Shown here: positions 27,469-36,421 of the stretch, piece after piece
Position numbering within the stretch: position 1 is the first letter of the stretch
Layout of the letters: the number at the start of each line of letters is the position of its first letter
Origin: Paenibacillus sp. W2I17
GTDB lineage: Bacteria > Bacillota > Bacilli > Paenibacillales > Paenibacillaceae
Direction: 5' to 3'
Length of the DNA: 64,000 nt
Assembly: GCF_030815985.1 (NCBI RefSeq)
Contig: NZ_JAUSXM010000001.1
Span: 806,001-870,000, forward strand
Position numbers and translations under genes: made by a program
The notes under the pieces: generated by a model
What the model was told of the DNA's origin: nothing
Databases searched by the model: none
Seen by the model: only the letters and a program-made list of their open reading frames with translations

Positions 27469-29965
27469 CTCCTAATCGTTCTGATGCGGATGCCCCTTTT
27501 TGAAAAACAGTTCCCCTCATTTCGAAACAGTACTTGCCCTCCTCATCCTTAAGCCACAAATGATCGGGTGAGGGCTCCATTTCAATAAAAGTAACAGTTT
27601 CATTTTTTTTAAGTAAACTATGGAGCAATTCGATCGCGAAGCAATTTTCAAAATCAAAGAAAAACGGCTTTTTCTCCGAGTTCACCTTGAAAAATACATA
27701 TCGCGGAAGCTGATATTTATCCCGGAGACGCTGCATTTCAATAAAAATCTCAAACAAATTTTTTCCGTTACGTAAGCCTTCTAATTGTTCGTCTCCAAGC
27801 TCCCAACGTTCGCGCTGAAAAATGACACCGTTAATTTCAATCCTTGGCGTATGTTCGGAAGTGCGAATAACCGGTGAACTCACACGCGAGGGAGCAAAAG
27901 CCCATAGATGAATGTTCTCGTCTCCGCTATTGTATAAGTAGTGCTGTCTTTTATCTTGATCTATTAATTTCACTTCCTGATTTTCATACGTCACATATAA
28001 ATCACGAATCGACACCACGCCTTGCGCTCTTGTTGAAGGTGTGCCAAATAGTTTGATAATCGTACCCGGGAAAGTTTCATGGATAAGCCCTTTGTGCCTT
28101 CTTGTATTCAATATGACAGAGAGATTTTGGTACATGGGCATATCGGAGAGCATGTCATTAATCTCCTCATTCACCTGCTCTCTTCTAGCATCAAAGAGAA
28201 GTTGTGAGCCCCACATCGCAATAAATTGGTGAACCTCACCCAATATGACTTGGTAATCCCCTCTCGATAGTGCATCTATATCCTTAGCTGAAAACATCAC
28301 ATCTGGAGAAGTATGACACTCCTCATATTTCCTGAAGCGATTAAATTGCTCGACATCCTCAGAGGTTATATGGGCGATTGAACCTTCCTGACGCTTCTGA
28401 ACCAACTCATCCAGTAGCTCATTAAATTGAGTTAATGCAGGAAAAGAAAGGTCAACCTTTGCTTCAGCTAATAAGGTCTGGGATTTATATATAAATTCTG
28501 AATATGGAATATGGTTTCGATGGTCCTTTATATGCTCAAAGATACGATGTGCAATGGTTTGATAATAATCTCTCATGACATCGCCGAAGGCGGCGCTTAG
28601 ATCGAGAACCGGTTTGAGCTTTTTCATAAAATCATCATAGAAAGTCTTGCCAAAAGAAAGTTTATCAATGGTTCCCTTACATTCCTCGTAGTATAACGTT
28701 CGATCCGCATACATTTGCCCTTGGCTTCGCCGTGCAGACGAATGAGTAACTTCTTCAAATAATTGTTCCATGCGCCGGGTGACATCTTGCCGATGGTTTA
28801 AATCTTTTGCCAATGCCTCTTCTTTCAATTGTTTAAACTGTTCCAAAATCTCAAGCCAGGTTCTCTTCCTCCCTTCGTTTAACGGAAGCTCCTCTAACCA
28901 CGAGTGCAAATAGCTAAATGGATCAAAAATAGTGGAAGGGATTTCGATTTCAAATAGAACTATATTTTTATCGGCCAGTTGTTTAATGTACCGACGAAGT
29001 TCAGAAATACTCAGATCCAATTTTTCTGACAATTGATGAAGATTTAGCTCTTCACTCGATATTTCCTGTACGATCGCATCGTATTTATTGGGAAGTGAAA
29101 TTTCTTTATTCAGGTGTAAAAAGAACAGTTTATTTTGTTGCAGTGCACACATCGGGTGCAGTCTAGGGATCAGAAAGTTGCTGATCTCCTGCTCTTCGGC
29201 TATACGTTTGGCAAGCTCTTTAACCATCCAGAAGGAATAATGGATGACACGTTCTTCAAATTTACCCGACTTAGCTTCAAAATGCATGGACTTGTCCAAA
29301 TCCATATCCCATTCTGCATAATTCATTGGCCCAAAAAAACTGGCCGTATCATTTTTTGAACAAAAACGCTGCAAATAGGAGTAAAAACGCATTTCCAGTG
29401 TTCTGATTTTTGAAGGGCGGCTCTCATACTCCTGATGCGATATAAAACGGGAATAGGATATATTAAATACATCCGGATTAGAAATATAAACAGCCTCCGC
29501 CAGATAAGGATCTTTGAATATCTCTTGAAGTTGTCGCCTTTTCATTTTGAGTTCTTCATAAAATATTGCCTCAGTCCGTCTCATGTTTTCTTGGATATGC
29601 AGATCCATATCAAGCCATTGCTGCAAACCTTTACGCAAAGGATGATCCATAGTAAAGAATTGGTTCACTTCCTCTAATTCACGTGTTCGTATCGTATGTT
29701 TAGCTAGATATTTTCGAACTCGGGATAATACGTGTAAAATCGATTTCTGATTCTGTTCTGCATGCAGGTTGACAGTCTGAGGAATGATGTCATGCAATAA
29801 ATGTTCCGTGAGAGATTGCTTGTCCTTCTCTAAGGTAGTGATCTCAGATAGCTGCTGAATGGTTTCGTTCCAGTGGAGCTGCTCTAGTGTTTCAAAAGGG
29901 AACCCCGTTTTTCTGACGACAAGTTTGGATACAAACGTCCAGTCCACACTCTTTTTGATATCCAT
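27428..29965 (-). CDS. PEARL-like small LanB protein, copy F
   Basis: 845 residues, the longest of the set apart from copy D. Family marks: VVRKTGFPFETLEQL at the N-terminus, YLQRFCSKNDTASFFGP near 200, winged-helix segment LSEKLDLSISELRRYI, YADRTLYYEECKG, TSPDVM, ILGEVH, SEHTPRIEINGVIFQRERW and a C-terminal FDFENCF...MRG block. All motifs shared by the other copies are present, so it should be active. The ATG at 29965 is nine bases after GGAGGT; two ATGs further up lie in or before that site. It follows the TPR protein at 29997 with a 31-base gap and overlaps copy G at its end. Which aminoacyl-tRNA it would use cannot be read from sequence. Confidence 0.8.
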   Translation of the reverse strand: MDIKKSVDWTFVSKLVVRKTGFPFETLEQLHWNETIQQLSEITTLEKDKQSLTEHLLHDIIPQTVNLHAEQNQKSILHVLSRVRKYLAKHTIRTRELEEVNQFFTMDHPLRKGLQQWLDMDLHIQENMRRTEAIFYEELKMKRRQLQEIFKDPYLAEAVYISNPDVFNISYSRFISHQEYESRPSKIRTLEMRFYSYLQRFCSKNDTASFFGPMNYAEWDMDLDKSMHFEAKSGKFEERVIHYSFWMVKELAKRIAEEQEISNFLIPRLHPMCALQQNKLFFLHLNKEISLPNKYDAIVQEISSEELNLHQLSEKLDLSISELRRYIKQLADKNIVLFEIEIPSTIFDPFSYLHSWLEELPLNEGRKRTWLEILEQFKQLKEEALAKDLNHRQDVTRRMEQLFEEVTHSSARRSQGQMYADRTLYYEECKGTIDKLSFGKTFYDDFMKKLKPVLDLSAAFGDVMRDYYQTIAHRIFEHIKDHRNHIPYSEFIYKSQTLLAEAKVDLSFPALTQFNELLDELVQKRQEGSIAHITSEDVEQFNRFRKYEECHTSPDVMFSAKDIDALSRGDYQVILGEVHQFIAMWGSQLLFDARREQVNEEINDMLSDMPMYQNLSVILNTRRHKGLIHETFPGTIIKLFGTPSTRAQGVVSIRDLYVTYENQEVKLIDQDKRQHYLYNSGDENIHLWAFAPSRVSSPVIRTSEHTPRIEINGVIFQRERWELGDEQLEGLRNGKNLFEIFIEMQRLRDKYQLPRYVFFKVNSEKKPFFFDFENCFAIELLHSLLKKNETVTFIEMEPSPDHLWLKDEEGKYCFEMRGTVFQKGASASERLGGGRYRDSKVGALS

Positions 29966-29996
29966 CCTGTTCATACCTCCAAACATCATATTCTAA

Positions 29997-31610
29997 TTAC
30001 TGTTGGATTAACGGATTAGGAATATGGATCGGATAAAAGGGACGGCCGATTTTCGTGATCGGTGAACCCAGATCCAATTCTTGCTTCATTATCATGGATT
30101 CATTTTGTTGGACTAACTTGGTTCTTCTCTCCTGAAGAGAAGCAAAGGCCTCATCACCAAACTCTAAAGCCATAGAAGCCGAATGTTCCAGCCAGTGCAC
30201 AGTTTGGGCAAAATCATCGTCATTGTATGCATAAATGGCTAGCTCTTGTGCGATAAAGGCGGCATGAAAAACGTCATCAATTCTTTTGGCAATCTCATAA
30301 GCTTGCGTGATATAAGCAATACCCTCTTTTTGTTGGCCGCTAGCTACTTGAAGTGCTCCCAAGCGGAAGTAATAGGTTTTGCTAAATGCTGCAGTCGTGC
30401 CGCGTGTTATAAATTGTTCGAATTTTTGCCAGGTTGTCAGCGCTTTTTCGCTCAAACCCATCTTTTCAAAAAGCACGCTCAAATTGGAAATGACATTAAT
30501 TTTTAAATGAAGTGCATCTCCAGCCTGATGATTCATAATTCGTTTTAGGGCAGCTTGACTGTATTGTAACGCCTCACGGTAGTTCTTCTCCCGGAAAGCA
30601 GACAAAGCCCGAACATTATAAAGCCAACCTTTTTCAATATCTGCTTCTTTCCCTTCCAACATTACGGCTTCTTGCAGCCCTTTTTCAATCCAAGACTGAG
30701 CCTCATCTTCCTGATCTAGTCGCTTGCTAGAGAGCAGAGCCAGGTACATACAGGTTGAAGTTCGCTTTTGAGGACTCGTTGAAAGTGAAAATAGATGCTT
30801 ATAACAAACTATTGCTTTGCTGTAGTTTCCGCAGAAGGCATATACTAGTCCTTTTTTCATCCATAAGGTTGCTAGTCGTTCCTTATCGAAAACCGTATGG
30901 ATTCCTCCTTGAATCAATGTTAGAGCAGCCTCATAATTCCCGCCCATAACAAACCGTTGGATGATTTCCTCCATATCGTATGCGTGCATGGATTCCCTAT
31001 TTTGAAACCACGATAATGCAGTTTTCTCATCAGAGGACAATGACCGGTTTTTGTTCACCGGCTTCTTTCTCTCTTCATTTTCTTCGGTCTTATGAAGGTT
31101 CTTCTTCCACATCTGTAGAAGTTCATCGCGCAAAAGTTTGCATTCTTCATCCCAGCTTGTTGGAACCTCGCCAACGTGTACCTGCAGATCTATATTTCCC
31201 TTCTGAGAAGAGAGATAACTGATAAATTGAAGGCTCACCCTGTCTGCCTCGGCTACGTTATAAAAAAGGATTTGAAGAGGTCTATGATAACTCACAAGCT
31301 GAATTAACTTGGATATGCCCCAAACTAGGCGAAAGATCTGTTCAGATTCTTTGGATAATCTTCTTTCGGAAGAACCTGCAGCCAGCGCTTCTAAGGGTTC
31401 TGTATGCTTATTTAAAGATGTCTCCGGGAACAAAAATTGTAACTCAGCTGAAAATTGTTGCTTTAACTCTGGATAATGTCTCTCAATAACATCTTGAAGC
31501 TGCCACCAGCATTCCTTTAACCCGTAAAATGAATGGAATAGTTTGTCTTCAAAGGAAATACCAAGCCTGATTTCATCATGTGTAACAAGGGCGGAAGGTT
31601 CCTTATGCAT
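29997..31610 (-). CDS. Large TPR protein with decayed ATPase-like N-terminus, copy 2
   Basis: 537 residues, a paralog of the proteins at 43781 and 50484. The N-terminal 180 residues share RRLSKESEQIFR and an ILFYNVAEADRVSLQFISYL strand-helix that looks like a STAND/LuxR-type Walker B region with its acidic pair lost. No Walker A is visible. Residues 210-500 are TPR repeats (AALTLIQGGIHTVFDKERLA, KGLVYAFCGNYSKAIVCYKH). The end carries KIGRPFYPIH, similar to KLNRPFD and NSRFFYPF in the paralogs, so this tail may be a docking motif. ATG at 31610 follows AAAGGAGGTGG and overlaps the end of copy E by eight bases. Confidence 0.7.
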   Translation of the reverse strand: MHKEPSALVTHDEIRLGISFEDKLFHSFYGLKECWWQLQDVIERHYPELKQQFSAELQFLFPETSLNKHTEPLEALAAGSSERRLSKESEQIFRLVWGISKLIQLVSYHRPLQILFYNVAEADRVSLQFISYLSSQKGNIDLQVHVGEVPTSWDEECKLLRDELLQMWKKNLHKTEENEERKKPVNKNRSLSSDEKTALSWFQNRESMHAYDMEEIIQRFVMGGNYEAALTLIQGGIHTVFDKERLATLWMKKGLVYAFCGNYSKAIVCYKHLFSLSTSPQKRTSTCMYLALLSSKRLDQEDEAQSWIEKGLQEAVMLEGKEADIEKGWLYNVRALSAFREKNYREALQYSQAALKRIMNHQAGDALHLKINVISNLSVLFEKMGLSEKALTTWQKFEQFITRGTTAAFSKTYYFRLGALQVASGQQKEGIAYITQAYEIAKRIDDVFHAAFIAQELAIYAYNDDDFAQTVHWLEHSASMALEFGDEAFASLQERRTKLVQQNESMIMKQELDLGSPITKIGRPFYPIHIPNPLIQQ

Positions 31611-33885
31611 GGCCTTCCACCTCCTTTGTTCCAATTTTGTAAACGCCCATTCTGAGCTCACAAGAATGTCTTCCTTTGGTAGAGCTTAACCACAGATGAT
31701 CAGGATCGGGAAGCATCTCTTCTATCATCACATTTGCATTTTCCATTACAATTTGTTGCATGAGTTCAAGGGAAAAATAATTTTTGAAATCAATCCAATA
31801 GGGTTTTCTAACCTCAGATCCTTTCATATAAATGATGTCCGGAAGCCCCTCACTTGTTCTCCATTCCTCTACCTTTTTCATCAACTCAACGCTATGCAAG
31901 CCTTTAAATGCTAGATGTAAGGGGGCTGCTTCAAAGCTCCAACGCTCCCTTTGATATACAACACCATCGATAACAATTCTAGGCGTATGTTTTCCTGTAG
32001 ATATAGGAACATGGAGCAGCATCGGTTTACTAAACATGGCAAAAGGCAAATAAAATACTTGGTCAGCTAGGGGAACATAGAGCTCGATTTGTTCCAAAGT
32101 GCCTTTTCTCAGAAGCACAAGGTTTTCCTCATCATTCTTTGTTACAACCAATTCGGACAATTTGATGGATTCCTTACCCTGTGCAGGCTTCTCCGCAATT
32201 TCAACGACTTTGGATGGATAGTCATAAAAGGCTTTATTTCTTCTCATCACTTCGATTCCGGCCAGCGTAGTCCCATCAGCCAGATCGACCTTTCTTAATA
32301 GTTGGATCAGCTCCGTCTCAAGACTTTCTTTGTCTTGATAAAAATGAGTCATCCAGTTATTGATCAATAAATGATGATGCAGCTTGGCCAGAATGATTTC
32401 TACGTTGCCCGTTTGTAAATCTTCAATACTACTGGCCTGCAGGAACAAATCCGGTAAAGCATATAACGAACGATTGGAGTGTTGTATTGGCAACAGTTTG
32501 GAAGAAATCTCAACTTTCTTCAATTCTGATCCGTTCTCTTCAACCATTTCTTCTAGCTGTTGCGTAAACGAAAATGACGGCAGAGTTGGTATATCTGGAT
32601 AGTGTTCTCTTAATTGCTCTATAAATTTGGAAAAAGGAATTTCTTGACGATGTACAGTTTGCATTTTTTCGAAAACATTTTTTCCAAGCAGTTGATAGTG
32701 GTTCCATACTTCTTCTCCATATGCTGCGCTGAGATTCAGAGCACCAGAGAGTTTGGATTCTAAATCTTGAATAAAGGGTTCTCCTAAAGTAAATTGTTTA
32801 ATATGCCCGTGGGCGTCTTCATAATAAACAAACCGGTCTGCATACAAAGATGCTTTGCCGCGTCGGCTTGGCTTGCCAGTCAGCTGCTCAAATTTTTCTT
32901 CAAGTTTTATGACGAGTTCAATCTTTGACGTTATTTTTTGTTCGGCCAAGCGCTCCGTAATCTTAGATAGCTCCTCCAATTCACGGCACCATTTTTCTTT
33001 TACTTTATGATCTGGCAGTGATCGAATCTGTTCTAAAAAAACAGATAGTGGATGAACCAATGAGGATGGAATTACCCATTCCTTACGTAAAATACCTTTT
33101 GAAACCAGTTGATTGATCCAGTTTTCAATTTGTGCAGGTGAAATATCGATATGAGCCTCGATTACTTGCGCAAGACATGGTGAATACTGCTGAATGTAGT
33201 GCAGAATAGACATTAACCGTTCGGGTAGTTTGATTCGATTCTCTGATGAGGTTAAAATGTGTTCTTCCTCTAAAATGGTCCAAGCAGAGATGTGCAACGG
33301 GACATAGGGACTAAGTTCCTTCTCAGCCCCCGCGGCTTTCATGAGTTCCTTAACAGCCCAATAGGATATAAAGGACTCTCTATCTTGTAAATAGCTATTC
33401 TGATCCCATTCTCCAGTCCAGTAGCGAGGTTCTTCACGATTTACCTTTCCATAATTCAGTGGACCAAAAAAGCTAGCCGATTCATTTTTAGCGCAAAATC
33501 GCTGAAGATAAGTGAACAGTTTTTTTTCGATCCTTTTCACCTTGGAAGGTCTTTGGGAAGTTGAAAAGTGATGCATATATCGATCAATATGCGGATACAT
33601 GTCCGGATTCGATATAAAAATAGCCTGCCGAAAGTCTTCCGTATCAAACATGTCTCTAAGTTTGGATCTTTTTTCAGCGAGTTCTTTTTCAAAGACCGCT
33701 TGTAATCGCTCTTCCTCTGAATCTTGGCTCAACAGAAATAAGGTTTGCTCCATCCTTAAATCAGCCAACCATTCAAAGGGGAAACCTGTGCTTCTCAGAA
33801 CAAAATGTTCGAACCACTGCCAACCACCGGAATGACTATGCTCACGCAGAGAAGTATTTTTAGAATTATCTGTTAACAGATTCAT
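31603..33885 (-). CDS. PEARL-like small LanB protein, copy E (divergent active-site motif)
   Basis: 760 residues, shorter than its neighbours because the helical region after GFP is reduced. It keeps VLRSTGFPFEWLADL, YLQRFCAKNESASFFGP, a winged-helix segment near 235-280, YADRFVYYEDAHG, GKHTPRIVIDGVVYQRERW and CELRMG. But the paired motif that reads SPDxM...GExH in the other six is ALPDLFLQ...ILAKLHHH here, so Gly and Glu are lost. It may be inactive, a structural partner, or use another substrate. ATG at 33885 lies within the end of copy D (20-base overlap), with AGAGGGTGTG upstream. Confidence 0.75.
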   Translation of the reverse strand: MNLLTDNSKNTSLREHSHSGGWQWFEHFVLRSTGFPFEWLADLRMEQTLFLLSQDSEEERLQAVFEKELAEKRSKLRDMFDTEDFRQAIFISNPDMYPHIDRYMHHFSTSQRPSKVKRIEKKLFTYLQRFCAKNESASFFGPLNYGKVNREEPRYWTGEWDQNSYLQDRESFISYWAVKELMKAAGAEKELSPYVPLHISAWTILEEEHILTSSENRIKLPERLMSILHYIQQYSPCLAQVIEAHIDISPAQIENWINQLVSKGILRKEWVIPSSLVHPLSVFLEQIRSLPDHKVKEKWCRELEELSKITERLAEQKITSKIELVIKLEEKFEQLTGKPSRRGKASLYADRFVYYEDAHGHIKQFTLGEPFIQDLESKLSGALNLSAAYGEEVWNHYQLLGKNVFEKMQTVHRQEIPFSKFIEQLREHYPDIPTLPSFSFTQQLEEMVEENGSELKKVEISSKLLPIQHSNRSLYALPDLFLQASSIEDLQTGNVEIILAKLHHHLLINNWMTHFYQDKESLETELIQLLRKVDLADGTTLAGIEVMRRNKAFYDYPSKVVEIAEKPAQGKESIKLSELVVTKNDEENLVLLRKGTLEQIELYVPLADQVFYLPFAMFSKPMLLHVPISTGKHTPRIVIDGVVYQRERWSFEAAPLHLAFKGLHSVELMKKVEEWRTSEGLPDIIYMKGSEVRKPYWIDFKNYFSLELMQQIVMENANVMIEEMLPDPDHLWLSSTKGRHSCELRMGVYKIGTKEVEGHA

Positions 33886-36421
33886 TAGCTAACACACCCT
33901 CTAACTTTGTTGGTAATGGTTGATGGGAGTAAGTAAATCCCATTCTGAATTCACAGGTTTGCTTACCATGTTCACCTTCCCAAAATAGCTGTTCTGCTCC
34001 GGGTAAAAATTCGCTGATCTCAATACAAGACGAATTTTTCATCATACGAAACAACCAATCTAAAGCCCAGTAATTCCGGATATCTACAAATACTGGCTTT
34101 TCAGTATTCGACCATTTGACAAAGAACTGCGTTGGAAGGTGATAAGCAGCCTTGAACTTGTACCCTTCTTTTAGAAGCTCATATCCAGAGGGGATCGATG
34201 TGCTTTTATAGTCCTGTGTGTTTATCCTCCATTTTTTTCGCTGATATACCATTTCTCCAATATAAATTCGAGGTAACGGTGTATGTTCAAGCGCATCCAA
34301 AAGGTCTATCGAAATGATTCTGGGTAAAGAGAATGCCCCATGAGCTATGGTTCTGACATCCCCGGGATACAGGATGATTTCCTTCCCTCGATAATCCAGA
34401 GTTAAACGTTCTCCTTGTTTTACAACGTTCACTTCGCCTATAGGAATTACTTGCCTACTGCTTTTGATCGATTTTGAGGCCAACTCAATGGTCCAACCCG
34501 GTAACTCTGGAGTGATGTGTTTATGTCTTCGGTTCGATACAACGCTAGACATTTGATGTGACATCGGGAAAGCAGAGATAAAATCCTGCATCTCTTTTTT
34601 CAGTGCCTCATTCTCAGGATGATAGAAGCCAAATACCCCATCATAAATCGTGCTCCAGTCATCATGAATTTCCCCTAGTACAATCTGATAGGTATCCTCT
34701 TCCAAGTCCTTCATTGAACGGGCTGCGATCATGAGATCTGGGCTAGGAAAACTAAACGGTGCATGGGAATATACTTGATCTATCGTATCTTCATATTCTC
34801 GAATTAGCTGCGCCACTTGTTGCTCATCAAGAACATATCCCTCCGATGTCTCTGTGAGTAAAGAGCTTGCTTTTTCTTCAAATTTCTTCACTCTCGATGA
34901 AACAAAGGGGACTCCAGGATCATCCAATCTATGAATGATCTCGGTATAAGCTATAGAGCTTCTCTCTTCTTTTAATTCGTCAAAAATACCAAGGGCAGCT
35001 TCTTGATAATCTAACCAGCGTAAGGCGGCAGGGATCTTTAGAAATTCCAATACAAGCACACTTTGTTTAGATAGTCGCTCATAAAGCTTACCGCCTATTT
35101 GTAAATGGCTTACACTGCCAACGCAATCTTCGGTAAGAATTAGCCGATCACCATAGAGCGTGCCGGCTTTACGCCGAACCTCATCTGGATGCCAGGACTC
35201 AAACCACTGTTCTACTGCTTCAAAAACACGGGCTTTTTCAGGCCAATCAGAAGCTTCAAATTGATCTCTCAGTGTGACAGCTTCTTTCACAAACGAAATC
35301 CAACGATCCCGAGCATCAGGAGGCAATTCCTCTACGATTCCCTGTAAATCTTCTAATAATGGAACCCTTGTTGCACAAAGTTCAATTTCATGACGAATCA
35401 CTTCAATTTTTTTAAGTTGTCCTAGCATATACTCTATGTTCTCCATCGGTACTTCTGTTAAACGAGACAACTCATCGGGCTTTGTTTGGCCGTCTATATG
35501 TTGTAACAAAGAGAGATAGACATCTGGAAGCGTCCTTGTTTTGTCCGTAAAATGATATTTCAATCTGTTATCTTCAATAGTTACTAACGGATTTTTCCTA
35601 GGGGCTATATGTCTCCGTACAGCCGGATCGCTACTGATTCTGGAAGTCATTGCACGAATGCACCACTGACTAAAGGAAACGGCTTTTCTTTGCAATTTTC
35701 TTCCTTCTGTATGTTTTATCTCAAGCGAATGGGTATTATTTCGATCAAAGCGTCCATAATTAATCGGACCAAAAAAGCTGGTGGTATCGTTTTTCGTACA
35801 AAACCGTTGCAAATATCCAAAGATTAAAGATTCATTTTTTCGAACCTCTTTATTTAGGGCAGGCCCTTCCTCGCCAGATTGTTGCCATAATTTCATATGC
35901 CGTTCTAATGCTTGAAATGCAGATGGGCTGCTAAAATATACGGCTTCTTGGAAATGGGGATCTGCTGCAACTTCCATGATTCCTGCTCTTATTTTGCCGA
36001 ACTCGTTTTCAAATTTTCCCTTTGCCTCTAACAAAACCTCTGATTCTTTATGGAAAAAAGCGTTCCACATAAGAGGAATCTCTTGCCATTCCTTTGGATA
36101 ATCTCTCGACAACCACCAACGTACCAATTCTTCTGGAATCGGGGTTCTCTTAAGGAAGTGCCTTCTAGCCTTTTTCACCTTGTTATACTGTTGCTCTTCT
36201 CCCACCTGGCTCCATTCCCAGCTCATCATCCGATCGTATATGGTTAGAAGATATGTTTTAGCCAACTCTTCTTTGCGCTGTTGAATATGTTCCCAATGCT
36301 CTAATGAAACCGCTGTAGCTTTAGAGTTCAGCTTCTCCACCATCTGAAATGGGAAACCTGTTGTACGAAGGATCATTCTATCCATCAACGTCCACTTCAT
36401 CTCACGATTGGATAACAGCAT
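33866..36421 (-). CDS. PEARL-like small LanB protein, copy D
   Basis: 851 residues. Motifs: ILRTTGFPFQMVEKL, YLQRFCTKNDTTSFFGP near 215, winged-helix segment LTEVPMENIEYMLGQL, YGDRLILTEDCVG (Gly in place of the usual Ala), PSPDLMIAAR, VLGEIHDDW, VYQRKKWRI and a FVDIRNYW...CEFRMG C-terminus. A small insertion (LP) splits the otherwise common HTPRI. ATG at 36421 is preceded by AAGGAGG inside the end of copy C, a 20-base overlap. Predicted to be a working ligase of the set. Confidence 0.8.
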   Translation of the reverse strand: MLLSNREMKWTLMDRMILRTTGFPFQMVEKLNSKATAVSLEHWEHIQQRKEELAKTYLLTIYDRMMSWEWSQVGEEQQYNKVKKARRHFLKRTPIPEELVRWWLSRDYPKEWQEIPLMWNAFFHKESEVLLEAKGKFENEFGKIRAGIMEVAADPHFQEAVYFSSPSAFQALERHMKLWQQSGEEGPALNKEVRKNESLIFGYLQRFCTKNDTTSFFGPINYGRFDRNNTHSLEIKHTEGRKLQRKAVSFSQWCIRAMTSRISSDPAVRRHIAPRKNPLVTIEDNRLKYHFTDKTRTLPDVYLSLLQHIDGQTKPDELSRLTEVPMENIEYMLGQLKKIEVIRHEIELCATRVPLLEDLQGIVEELPPDARDRWISFVKEAVTLRDQFEASDWPEKARVFEAVEQWFESWHPDEVRRKAGTLYGDRLILTEDCVGSVSHLQIGGKLYERLSKQSVLVLEFLKIPAALRWLDYQEAALGIFDELKEERSSIAYTEIIHRLDDPGVPFVSSRVKKFEEKASSLLTETSEGYVLDEQQVAQLIREYEDTIDQVYSHAPFSFPSPDLMIAARSMKDLEEDTYQIVLGEIHDDWSTIYDGVFGFYHPENEALKKEMQDFISAFPMSHQMSSVVSNRRHKHITPELPGWTIELASKSIKSSRQVIPIGEVNVVKQGERLTLDYRGKEIILYPGDVRTIAHGAFSLPRIISIDLLDALEHTPLPRIYIGEMVYQRKKWRINTQDYKSTSIPSGYELLKEGYKFKAAYHLPTQFFVKWSNTEKPVFVDIRNYWALDWLFRMMKNSSCIEISEFLPGAEQLFWEGEHGKQTCEFRMGFTYSHQPLPTKLEGVLANESVNR

